A stretch of 64,000 nucleotides of DNA, from assembly GCA_023512835.1 (NCBI GenBank), contig CM042092.1:10913498-10977497 (forward strand). Direction: 5' to 3'. Positions within the stretch are counted from its first letter, which is position 1; every line of letters begins with the position of its first letter. Positions 17,229 to 42,933 of this stretch are shown here, piece by piece. Both the position numbers and the translations under genes were made by a program. The stretch is from Taxillus chinensis. Lineage: Eukaryota; Streptophyta; Magnoliopsida; Santalales; Loranthaceae. The notes under the pieces were generated by a model that worked only from the letters and a program-made list of their open reading frames with translations, ran no database searches and had not been told where the DNA came from.

Positions 17229-18742
17229 CTATCATTTTCATTAGAATCTGAATTAGATATATTACAATTATCAATTATTATGACTTTAGTTTCAACGAAT
17301 TTTATTTTCTACCGATTAAATTAGCACAGGTAGACATTAGTAAGCTTATTAGGAATCAATCAATAACTTGATTTTCACATAATCCTATGTACTATAATGT
17401 GATTGATTTTCATAAGAATTGGGTGCTTTAATGAGATAGTGGAATGTGGACGCTTTTCTCGTAGACTGTAGTACCTAAATTGGGCTGGGCGTTTGTCCTG
17501 CATTCATTGGGCAAGAATATATTTATATGAGCAATGCTGATAATAAATAATTAAAATTTTAATAAGTTAAACGGATATTATTCCACGGGTGCCATGTAAA
17601 TTTTGGATTTTGGTGTTACATTACATTGAAATTAAACCACGACCCAATAATGACAGCGTCTTGTGTTGGCACCTTGGTGGAACGTGTTCTTTGGTAATTA
17701 CAAACACATCAAAATGCGAACATATTGTATACGCACTTTCGTAAGCGGCTATAATAATATTTTGGTGACTGATCTAAATGATATGGAACACACACACACA
17801 CGCACAGATATATATATATATATATATGCTTTTTCTAATAATAAAAATTATTTTGATTTTATTACTTACCTCAATATAAGTGGACATAGAAACATATACC
17901 TTATCAGTCAAGGCTTTAAATGTATATTCAATACAATATACAAATTAATTTTAACCTATATTTATTTATGAAGAGAGACAATTATGAATTACCTATTCAA
18001 TTTAATTAATGCATATAATTTATCAGCCAATGTAAAATAAACAAGAAATAGATAATACTTTTTTTAAAAACAATAATGGTAAGATAAACAGTCAAATATC
18101 AGAAAAACAAAATATAAAATTATAAATAAATCACAATTGTTTATATCAACTACTAACTTCATATATTAATTTTTAAAAATTAATATACAATTATGTACCT
18201 TTCTGGCAGCAGGGTGTGTGAACCATGAGCCATCCAACTGAATATATACTGGCTTTAATTTGTATGGATGATTAGAATTAAAATTATCTTACCGTAAAAT
18301 CTAAACATATGATTAATATGAGGTAATAAAATCACAGAATTTAACCCAATTACTCATTAATTAGTAATGTGATTAATGCCGTCAATCCGGTAGAAAATCC
18401 TTCCATCAAAATAAAATTTCTTTGTTCGGTTAGTTTCAATTTCCCCACCGCTCTTGGATTTCGTCAGTTCCAATTTCCCGTCCTCGATGGCTTCGAACGT
18501 AATTAATGTTTTCCCTACCATATTGTACTCTCCAAAAAATTCAACGTTAACATATTAAAAGCGGATCACAATTAATATATTTTGATTATATTGTATATCA
18601 ATCTTTTAATTTATTATCTTTGTTATATATATACACACACTATGCGCTAGTATGATCACAAGTAAGGTTCAAACGGTGCAAACCACTTCGTCTACTACCT
18701 TCACTCAATACATTACGTACGCATATCAAACCTGGTAGGACT
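17229..18742. other. intergenic region upstream of the polygalacturonase gene
   Basis: The first ~100 bp look like continued copia remnant on the minus strand. The rest is AT-rich with CA and TA microsatellites (about 17790-17828) and no recognisable coding sequence. A TATA-like run (18624-18633) lies about 110 bp before the polygalacturonase ATG. Confidence 0.5.
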
Positions 18743-20462
18743 ATGGGTGAGCGTATTATGACTTTTGGATTGTTCATCAGCTTCTTGTTGGTCTCCCTTG
18801 CCCAAGGTCGTGTTTTCAATGTCCTACAATACGGTGCCATCGGAGATGGGAGTTCTGATAATGCAAAGGTCCATATATATATCATCATTAATTTGCATAC
18901 ATAGCTGGGTTTCCTTCGTACAATTAATCCTACATGCATTAGCATTGCATACACGCCGACAGACAAACCTACATACATATACATATATACGTACACATAT
19001 ATATATATATATATGACTATAGATTTATTCATATTTAATGTTAATATTGTTTGCATGTGCGTTTTGAAGGCGTTTGCGAACGCATGGAGAGATGCATGTG
19101 GTTGGGCTGGAAGTAACCTCTTGGTTCCCTCCGGAACATACATGCTTAGCATTGCTACATTCCAAGGCCCATGTAAAGGTCCTATATCCTTTGAGGTAAA
19201 AGGGATCGTGAAGGCGTATACTAACGTTTTCAGCAGAGACGAGTGGATCCACTTTCGGTACATCGACCGGCTGTTTGTCGGCGGCGGTGGCACCTTTGAT
19301 GGTCAGGGTGCTATGGCATGGTCTGAGAATTCGTGTAGAGAGAACTTCGGCTGCGTAAACCTCCCTGCGGTAAGCATATCTAGGCACTGTGTTCGAGAGA
19401 CATATCTAGGCACTGTTCGATGATTATTTGTTAATGTCAATACTGTGTTACATAAAGTACTGCTTTTCTTCCCAATATATATATATATATATATATATGC
19501 ATATGGAATGTGACACTATAATATTAATTTGTTGTTCCTTAACAACAGAATATTGGATTCGCCTTTGTCACAAACTCAAGGGTAGGGGGCATCCGATCTC
19601 TTAACAGCAAAAGCACTCACATCAGCCTCTTTACGTGCAACAACATCACCCTAACCGGACTGACCATCACTGCACCCGCCGACAGTCCCAACACCGACGG
19701 CATCCGCATTGGGAGCTCCAGCCTCATCCGCATTTCTCGAACGATCATCGCCACCGGTGACGACTGCGTCTCTATACTCGCCGGAACCCAAAACCTCCTC
19801 GTGTCTCAGGTTACGTGCGGGCCGGGGCACGGGATTAGCGTAGGCAGCTTGGGGAGGTACCCGACCGAGAAGGACGTTAATGGGGTGAGGGTGAGGAACT
19901 GCACTTTTGTGGGTACCCAGAATGGTCTTAGGATCAAGTCATGGGCGTCGGCAGCCGTTAACGTTGTCGCGTCCCATATGTCGTTCCAGAATGTCGAGAT
20001 GAGGAGTGTGTCCAACCCCATCATCATTGATCAGAACTACTGCCCCTATCCTCCTTGCACTAAACAGGTAACATATATATATAGACACACACACACACAC
20101 ACCTGTGATTGTATTATAATTAATTGATAAATGCTTACTTATGATATGCACATACAAGTCGTTTGTTCGGTTTCTTTTGGTTGTCTAATATTGTTTTATG
20201 CTATATGTCGTACATTTAGAGTGGCCCTCAAGTGTGGATCCACCACGTCACGTTCAGGAACATATGGGGGACATCAATGACGAAAAATGCGGTGATCCTG
20301 CGGTGCAGCTCGGTTATGCCCTGCAAGAACATAAACCTCTTCGATATTAACTTGGCCTATAGCGGTCCGACTACGACAGGTAGAGGGGGGACAACCTCGG
20401 AGTGTTTCCACGCCAATGGAGTTGCCTCTGGAATTTTGAGGCCTCGTCCTTGCTTACAGTAA
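18743..20462 (+). CDS. polygalacturonase (pectinase), glycoside hydrolase family 28
   Basis: Hydrolyses alpha-1,4-galacturonan in pectin in the cell wall. Coding exons are 18743-18868, 19070-19369, 19549-20067 and 20220-20462, with a continuous frame of 395 residues, the usual plant length. The N-terminus is a signal peptide (FGLFISFLLVSLAQG), followed by the family start VFNVLQYGAIGDGSSDNAKAF. All four GH28 motifs are intact: NTDGI (D192), TGDDC (D213/D214), GHGISVGSLG (H236) and RIKSW (R270/K272). Conserved Cys residues remain in the C-terminal CxNI and SECFHANG parts. The in-frame ATG at 18758 is an alternative start that still leaves a signal peptide. It lies downstream of the GH9 gene in the same orientation, and together they form a pair of wall-loosening enzymes. 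The substrate subclass (exo or endo) cannot be settled from sequence. Confidence 0.96.
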
Positions 20463-22390
20463 ACGCGAGCTTTGTTGGCTGATGAATGTATCAATCATTT
20501 TCTAGCTCAGGGTTGTGACTAAACTGTGAAATTATTTAGCCCCTACACGCATCACCGTTAATTAGCTGATTAAAAAAATCAGCCATTGGGTGATTATCCT
20601 TATTATAATCGAAAAGTCTGCACTTTGCAATTTAATATACCCCAAAAAGTGAATCTGCCACTACTCCAGTATTGCAACAAATTGGATATATTTTATACCG
20701 ATTTGTCACTACTCCATAGTGACCAATCTGCCTAAAAGTGAGGATATATATACCGGTATACCTTTTTTTTCTCCTTTTTGTTGTACATTGTTAATTCCCA
20801 GATAAATTACGTAGATATATAAGGTAATCCGTGTAGGATTACTTGATAAAAATATTTTTTAAAAAAATATTAATATTAATTTAACGACGTTAAAAGTATT
20901 CTTGTATCATTAACTTGTAATATTATTCAATTTAATTGTACTATTAATATCAAATTTATTTAAAAATTATTATAAAAAATTATATTTGATTTAAACCCAA
21001 GCTAATTTTGGTAAGATGAGACCTTAATTAGTTCCACCTTAAAAAGGTTATCGTGACTTAACAATGTAACGTGACTTAAATTAAAATTCGGAATATTATA
21101 GTTGATATCCGATTCTACATCATATGATTCATATGATATGGCAGACATGCCAAGTGTCACACCTAGGACGTTGAAAATGTAAGTAAGGGAAATTGGAGCT
21201 TGTGGCTGGTAATGAGTTGTGGCTGGAGCTTTAAATGTTACCATATTTATTAAAAAATCAATGAGTAATTTATGATAAATATTCATTAATTGGTAGCGTT
21301 GGTTGATAATATCATTTCTATTTTTTTATATAAGCATGTGTTGAACTTCATCAAGCTCATTTATAAATATTGTATCACATAATATTTAAATCACATATTA
21401 TAATATGAAACTAATTCTAAAATTATTGTATCACATAATATTTAAATCAAGCTCAGTTATCTTTCTGAATTGAACTTGGGTCCAAATCTAGCAAAGTTTG
21501 CACAAAATGCATGTTTTTTTTTTTTAATTTCATTCCAAATGTATATTAACTTTTATTTTTAATTATATTTGTAATATATTAGATCATGAACATAAAACTT
21601 TGTATAACTAAAAACTGATTTTGTTATAATAATAATATTTTAAAAATATATAATTATTTTTTAAAATAATAAATTCAAATAATTCAAAACTATTTATGAG
21701 TAATGCAAATTCATCTAAAAACACAATTTTTAAAAACGATCATATTTTAAAAAAGAATACAATTATATCAAATGACCTTTAAGTTGGTTTATGTGATATA
21801 TTTAATTTACAAAATATTCTAAAGGTTTCTTTTATTACTAACACAACTAAGATTTCAATATTTTTTAAAATAAAATGTATAAAAAACTTTAAAATGTAAC
21901 AATTTGTACAAAATTAACATTTTGAATGAAAATATTAATTTAAGAATTGTTCATACGTTTTTTATTGGTTAGTTATTTATAAGATAACTCATGTTTCATT
22001 TTTTAATAAAATAATTGTACATTGTTTTCAAAATATATTTGTCATCAAATTTTGATTTTTAAAAAATTATTATCGAATAACATATATATAATAATATAAA
22101 TTATTTATAAAATTAATAAATTGAATCAAATATATATTATTCTTTATAATGTATTTGTGGGTATTTTTGATACATATGATTATTATTATTATTATTATTT
22201 TCAACGCATTCAATAATTTGATAAAATCTGATATAAAAAACGTACTATAAAATATAAGAAGAAATATTTATCCCATAAAACTAAAACTATTATTTTGAGA
22301 TAAACACGTGCTATTCATTGCGTAATTTCCCGTTAAATTAATGTTACTATTGGTATGTGTTTATACTTTATATTAGTTAAGTGACGTAAG
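20463..22390. other. AT-rich intergenic region
   Basis: Starts with the polygalacturonase 3' untranslated region. No coding sequence is recognised. Apart from a 25-bp direct repeat at 21369-21449, it is poly-A/T-rich spacer up to the CTF7 promoter. Confidence 0.6.
21369..21449 (+). repeat. 25-bp direct repeat
   Basis: ATTGTATCACATAATATTTA with its continuation AATCA is identical at 21369-21393 and 21425-21449, separated by 31 bp. Confidence 0.85.
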
Positions 22391-22395
22391 CGGGA

Positions 22396-22463
22396 GCGGG
22401 AAAAAAAGTTCAAATCGTGAAGCGGGAAAAAATAAAAAATAAAAACAGGCGGGAGCGCGAAAA
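22396..22463 (-). promoter_or_regulatory. cluster of three E2F-type sites upstream of CTF7
   Basis: Read on the minus strand the sites are TTTTCCCGC (22396-22404), TTTTCCCGC (22422-22430) and TTTTCGCGC (22455-22463). All fit the E2F consensus TTTSSCGC. They lie about 130, 100 and 70 bp before the CTF7 start codon. E2F sites drive G1/S transcription of plant replication genes, and a cohesion-establishment gene fits that timing. Function is inferred. Confidence 0.75.
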
Positions 22464-22529
22464 ACTTCCATCGTCAGGAGAAAAGAAAGCGAAGAAGTTG
22501 AGATCTCGCGGCCGGCAGCAGCGATCGAG

Positions 22530-24912
22530 ATGCCGCAGGCCAAGATCCGCGCCTTCTTCAACCCCGAATCTGCCGACCCACAACCACCTTCGATCTCCGA
22601 TCAGTATGAGACCACAAAAACACCCCCGATTCGCGTGACTTACCAACGTAGAGCTCCTAAATCACCATCTACGACGACTACGAGGTACAATCTTCTTTGT
22701 TCTTGCTCTTCGTTTAAAGCCGTTTGTTTACACCGTATTAGAGACCTTAAATTTGATGTTTCTGTAGAGCGCTCATGTTCTTAGATTTTTAGCTTTGCGT
22801 TTTTGTTTTTGGGTGGTTTTCTAATTTATGATTTGGGGATCATTATAAATTTTAAAGACCCGTACCACTAGAACTTTTTTTTTTTTCAAAGCGGATTAGA
22901 AGCTTTATATTTGATGTTTCGATCGCAACCATGTTCTTAATATTTTATATTCTTCTTCGGTTTATAATTTTTCTGGGCCTTCTAGTTGATGAATTGGGAC
23001 TGGAACCAAGAAGATGGGTTGTTATAAAGTATAGTGATCTGTAAATTTTGGATTTGTTTATTTCAGTCCCACTCATTTTCTTCCATATAGGTTTTTTGGA
23101 TTAAGGTTTCTTTGGGTTTTCTAAATTTGATTTGGAGCTGGAGCCAACGAGATTGATTATTAGAAGTTCTATAGGTCCATACCCAGCTTTAACTATTTCA
23201 ATCCCACGCATTTTCTTCATTTTTGTGTTGTGAGAATAGATAAGTTAATGAAAGTGGTTTATTTATTTATTTTATTTATGGGTGGCAAGTGATGGGATAG
23301 ATGAAGCCGTGGAAACGAAGAAGGATTCCACAACTATGTGGAAATCAGGTTCGTTGATATCTGCAAAAAATATCAACAAGAAGAGAAGCTATGCTCAGTT
23401 TCATCTTGAATTTGGGCAGTCGGATTTTATGTTGCGCACTTGTTCTACCTGTGGGCTCAGGTATGCCCCTGGGGACGAGGGTGACGAGAAGGAACATACC
23501 AAATTTCACAAGAACTACACTCACGGAATTCATTTTAAAGTATTTCGTCTGAAACATTATGCTTTTTATCTGATGATGCTTGGACCTTGTTTTTGTATCA
23601 GTAAATGGTTGCTTTGCTCCTTTCAAATTGTAGGGTTGGAAGAGTGAAAGAGTAGTTCATGTTGCATCCGATACTGGTAGAGTTGTTTTGGTGCTGTATA
23701 CTGATTCTATTGCTAAGAGGAACAAGGTTGGGCTTGTTAGAAACTTATTTTTGTGTGTTTGTGTTTGTGTGTGTGTGTGTGTTTTTTTTTTCAATAGGTG
23801 GATATTTGATGTTTTCTTTTCAATTGAGGCACCTTTTTACGTATGCAGGTTCAGGAGGTTGTAAAGATGATGGAGATTGAGCTTGGCAGTGGCTGGCTTT
23901 TTCAGAAGCTCTGTAAGGTGATCAATATTTCTGCTTGGTTTTTCCATGAGATCTCGAATCACGCTTTATGGTGGCACCATATGCCCTAAATATTTTGAGA
24001 ATTCCTGAGTAAATAATGAATCGCCTGTGTCTACACTATCACTTCTAACAATAACTACTAGAGTAGATTGTGAAGGGGCTTTCTTGTAAATGGGTGGAAG
24101 GAGGGGAAGGGATACCTTCGTCATCTTATAACCCTCACTTCCCCCGCCTTGCTACTCCATTGAAACCATCCCCAAATGAATGCAGTTCAGTGGCAGCAGC
24201 ACTTCACTCTTGTTGTCGGACATTTCGATGGAAACAAGTTCTGCAAATTTCATTACTTCGAAATTCCAAGTTATTTCTACACTGGATCAGCTCATGGCCA
24301 TTGACCATTTCTTCCTTATTCCCTCAGTGTTTTTGCTGCCCTTGCAGGCCTATCTGTTTATTTCCTCCAATAGAGTTGCTGGATGTGCAATTGCAGAGCC
24401 CATAGAAAGTGCCCATAGGATTATATCAAACTCAACAGATAATGAAAGCTCAGATGATGATCCTATAGAGATGGCAAAATCAGTTTCATGCACCCTGCAA
24501 TTTGGGAATATTAATTTCCGGAGAGAAGTAATGAGAAGAGCCTCTTCTGCTAAGCTTCAAAAGGTTCTGGATGAAGAACTCAATGGAGCAACCTTCTGTG
24601 AAGCTGAAGCTGTGCCTGCCATCTGTGGAATCCGAGCCATTTGGGTCTGTCCCAACAACAGAAGGAACCACATTGCCACCCACTTATTGGAAGCTGTGAG
24701 GTAAGTGGCTTTATTATTTAATTTTAAAATTCCTGCTTGGATTGAAGTTGAGGATTGTGTTCTTATAGACATTTCTTCACTGCAGGAAAAGTTTTCAGGC
24801 TGATGGTGTGCTGGAGCACTCTCAGTTGGCATTTTCTCAGCCATCCTCAGCTGGAAAGGCATTGGCATCCAGATATATTGGAACTAAGTCTTTCTTGGTG
24901 TACAAGCAGTAG
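22530..24912 (+). CDS. CTF7: sister-chromatid cohesion N-acetyltransferase CTF7/ECO1 (ESCO-type)
   Basis: Acetylates the cohesin subunit SMC3 during S phase in the nucleus to establish cohesion. Coding exons are 22530-22684, 23290-23539, 23634-23726, 23849-23917, 24348-24700 and 24786-24912. They are in frame for 348 residues (Arabidopsis about 345). Domains in order: an N-terminal PCNA-interaction box QAKIRAFF (residues 3-10), a C2H2 zinc finger (C103, C106, H121, H125), then the GNAT-type acetyltransferase fold including [14 protein letters not shown] (282-295) and the C-terminal block [19 protein letters not shown]. One oddity: the acetyl-CoA loop expected as RRKGIA reads RRNHIA, so the invariant Gly is His297. 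Either the enzyme tolerates this or the allele is impaired. Otherwise it is intact and the introns are clean. Convergent with the UMP/CMP kinase gene. Confidence 0.95.
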
Positions 24913-26367
24913 TTCGGAGATGTTTTTTTGTCTGCAATTGAATACTTTTTGAGGTTTATATGTTTCAGAACTTGCAGAATCATCATTTTAGTTGTACATG
25001 CATAAATTGCAATAATGTAACAGTGCATAGCTTAATTTGCATATACTGTTTTCCCTTACCGAGGTTGGAACTGGAGGAACAAAATATGTGATTTCCCGCT
25101 AAATTTTACATATCATAGAATTGATGTATGTAGTACTTCAACATGCAAGGAAATAAAAGGTCGTTGTCTTTGGCAGCATCCAGGGTATCCAGGGAGCTTA
25201 CTCCAGAGCTGGGAATTTAGCAAAGCTATTAAGTGTAATGATACATTTGAGTGCTGAACTTCTATTTAATGATGGGCGGAACCCTCTCTCTTGGATTCCA
25301 TTGTGGACGCAAAAGTATACTAAAATGTTGTGGATAGCCTTGTTGCAGTGAAGGCTTAAGCGTTGAGAAGGATGCTTTCTGGTGGGAGTTAATTATACCA
25401 CGTGGTAATTTGAAAGATAAGCCGAAGACCCTTCTTCCATCCGGCACGGAAAGCGGTTTGTTACCCGTAGTACTGTATTCTGTAGTGACATTAGTTCTCA
25501 ATTCGGGGATGTTCTAAAAGATTAAACCGTGGTCTAAATCTGATCCTTGGCTTGCTGAAGTTTCGTACCCATACTTTTTTTCCCATCCCTGTTTTGGTGT
25601 TTAACTCGACCATAAATTTAGTGACTGATGCTTCAGTTGTGGGAATATTGAGCGTGGAAAGCAAAGATTGACAAATGCTTGAATTTAGGAACGTTGCAAT
25701 TGGGGAAAGATCGGATAAAAATCTAATATACCAAACCCAAGTGAATGAATAAAACAGGCTCAACCAATTTTAACAATTGCATAATACATATAAAAATTTT
25801 AACGATTTTAATTTTACTATTCCATCCCAGCTTGAAAGTAATACATATATGGCAACATCAACTACATTAGTTTTTTTTAAGGCAGTAATTTTGTTTTTTC
25901 CCCAACGTGTTATCCCTACTGTTATTGGTTTTCCACTTATGCCACTTGCCAGGATCATTGTGAACAGCCCATTAACTCGGAACCTGCAAAAACAAAGCAG
26001 AGCAACTACAACGACAAAAAAAAAAAAAAAAAGCTTCCCCATGCTTTGCCTTCATTTTATCCAACTTCCTTTTCATCCAGTCTCACCTGGTGCACATTAA
26101 AATAAAGCCATGTCAATTGCAATTCAGTTATTTTAATCAAAATAGTTGGTCCCTTGAATCTCCTACTAATAATTCAGCAAAAAAAAGGAAAGCCCAATGG
26201 ATCCCTCTCAGCATATGGTTAAAGGATCAGCTGGATAGTAATGTGGCATAGAAATGATTTCTGTAATATAACAGCTATTCCTACAAGTGAACAGGTTTTT
26301 TAATATATTTTGGAATTGACCAAATACAGGTGGACATCTTCCATTGCTCTGCTTAATGTACTCCTAA
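24913..26367. other. convergent 3' regions of CTF7 and the UMP/CMP kinase
   Basis: Expected to contain both 3' untranslated regions. Minus-strand open stretches at 25262-25763 have no recognisable domains or splice signals and look fortuitous. An A-rich run lies at 26017-26032. Confidence 0.5.

Positions 26368-30932
<4,565 letters not shown>

Positions 30933-30972
<40 letters not shown>
30933..30972 (-). repeat. (GA)n microsatellite in the UMP/CMP kinase leader
   Basis: About 20 CT units on the plus strand, read as GA in the transcript, run directly into the ATG at 30933. Confidence 0.9.
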
Positions 30973-30975
<3 letters not shown>

Positions 30976-33130
30976 CTCTGCAATTCTTCTCCCGCGACTT
31001 GGCTAGTTTTGGGTTCTCCAAAAATTTTCGTCCAACATATTGCGTGCACAATATGTGTATTACGTATTATTATTAATCTCGGGAAGCTCTATTTCGGGCT
31101 GACATTTGATGTGTTAATGATATTTTAAAAAAAAAATTACATGTTAATTAGTTACTGTTGCGTTGCAGTGTATTTGGACTTTCTTGGCTTTCGTATTCAC
31201 CGGGAATTATGTAATCCAATTAAGCATTACTCATTCAACAATTCACATATGCATGGTGGGATAGGTTTGAAAATTTAAACCATTGTGTCATAAAGTCGTT
31301 ACATCAGTCCTATTACCCTCTATTATAAATAAAAATTTTCTTTTATTATTACCAGGTATTCTCATATTATCACACCAGACCACGCCACTGCCATTTCATG
31401 TCACTTTTACTTCATCCCAGAACACACCAGCTGCTGCTATCCCACGTCAAACCACACCAGACCATCCAAACTTCAAAAAGGGAAGAAGAAAACACACGCC
31501 TGAAAAAAGAACACAAGGCCGGGCACCTCTGCAATTTGATTGGAAGTTGAAAGAGGGACAATGGCCACTGCCACTACTCCAACCACCCAAATCCAACTCC
31601 CCAAACAAACAAACATGCATACTTGGTAAGTTTAAAACTTCAAATTTAAGTTTCAGCAGTAGAGATTGAGATTGAAGAGTCCAAACAAACAAATTTTATG
31701 CATTTACAAGCCTCAGCCAAGATTAAACACTCGCACTAATTATAAGTTTTCTTATAAAAAAAAACCCCAACTTAAATATCATAAAACTCTAAAACAATCT
31801 AACCATGAATTCAAAAAAAGATTCGTGTGCAACAACGAAGATTAGCAAACTTATATTTGACATCAATTTAAAGCATGAATATGAATTTGATAGTCCTATG
31901 TATTTTTATCCTCTCAATTATTATTTTTTATTTATTATTATTACTCCTTCAGCGGTGAAGAGCTTCAGCATCGCATTCGTCTAAAAATATGTGAGTAGCG
32001 ATTGAGTGCGAGTAAAGGAGTGGAGAGGTTAGTGGAAAAAAATAATTATTTTAATTTATTGAAAATGGGTTAGGTGAGCAGTCATTTGTAACAATTTTGA
32101 AAACTTCTGCAACAACAAAGATTATCTAGGAGTTTTGTTTTAAAATTATACTTGATAAACCCTTCATTTTTTTAAAAAGAAAAAAGTTGAGATTAAATCT
32201 CTTTTCAAAAAATTAGATCTAATTTTATTTATTTTATCAAAAATAATTAGTTTAAATTATAAATCTGATTTAGTCATATTCTAACAAATAATCCGATCAT
32301 AAAAATGTTGGTATGATCAACCTGCATACTTTAAGTCTGATTTTTTCTTCTTCTTTGCTTTATTTAACTTGCTTTGATAAAAATTCTGCAATAGTATTTG
32401 TGTAGTGGTAATAAATATTTTGTGGCTCTAGAGAGGAAAAACTAATCCCTTTGCCTTTTGTGATTTGTGAAAGATCAACATGTTGGACTTACTCTATCAA
32501 AATTTTTAATTAGCGCTCTGTAATCTGTATTATATCTCGCTTATTCCATGCACATGATGTTGACGCATATGTGAAGGTAGTTGAATTAAGTGGCTGAAAT
32601 GGTGGAAGTGCTAATCTCATTGCCCTTTGCTTTGGTGAATGTCAAATGCTGAATTAGATCTCGTGGATTACGATTTTAGCATGCTCTGTGGCAATCTAGA
32701 AGTCATCTCTAGAAGTGTCTTAAAGGGGGGGGGGGGGGGGGGAAGTAATATCAAACAATACTTCTGATATTGCATGGATATAGATCGGAGAGGCTTTAAA
32801 ATGATGAATTTATAATAGATTATTTAATAAAATTATTTTTTATTTAAAACATGTTACAAATTAGCATATGCCCAGGTAATTATGACACAAAAGAATATAA
32901 AGAAGTAATGAATATTTCCAAAATAATCAGACAATTTCACTACGAGATAAAAATAGGTAAATAATAGCATAGCTCGATTCACGAGAATTACATAAATGAA
33001 TTGTGTTGCCGAAATTTGTCATCTAACATCTACGTATTTGGAAAGAGAACGGAGCTGGGTATGCTAAACTAAACAAATCCTACGTATGCCCACGACCGCC
33101 CAAACAAACATACTAGAACGCAAAACATTC
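30973..33130. other. intergenic region between the UMP/CMP kinase and IREH1-like genes
   Basis: No complete gene is seen. At 31561-31625 a short frame starting MATATTPTTQIQLPKQTN ends at a possible GTAAG donor and resembles an organelle-targeted first exon, but no following exons were found. A pure G run of 18 lies at 32725-32742. The rest is AT-rich spacer. Confidence 0.5.
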
Positions 33131-33596
33131 GCACACATAAATGAGGTGACAAGGCCTGAAGCCTGTTGTATTTCATTGGAGTAGAGCAGAGACACCTCAC
33201 CTTCAAAAGGTCTAGCAGCAAGGCAGCTTCTAATGAACGTGGTGTTCAGTGCTGTTGTGCTTTTCTTCTCTTCCGCTCAGTCGCTTTTTTTTTTTTAGCA
33301 ATCAAGCATGGGCAAGTGAATTTTCCACGGCTATCAGTGCTGCACTATCTACCCAAAAAAAAAAAAAGAAGAAGATATGATTATGTAAATGTTCTGTGAT
33401 CTCCCATGTACTGTGGAATGTACACTAGATTGCGAACAAGAATTACACCTATCCAAAGCACGCATATACAGGAGAAAATAATGTGGACGTAGCTGAGGCT
33501 AAAATTTGCCCAATTAGGCTCACTATTCTCCTTGTTGGAGATATATGCTTGTGGATTTTTGAGAACCGAATATCGTCATGGGAACAAATGAAACCC

Positions 33597-42933
<9,337 letters not shown>

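Noticed and set aside
17790..17830. CA/TA simple repeats as possible CRISPR-like or regulatory arrays
   Set aside because: Plain microsatellites without spacer structure. CRISPR arrays are not expected in a plant genome and none were seen.
25262..25763. Two minus-strand frames between CTF7 and the UMP/CMP kinase
   Set aside because: No domains, low conservation signals, and located where two 3' untranslated regions meet.
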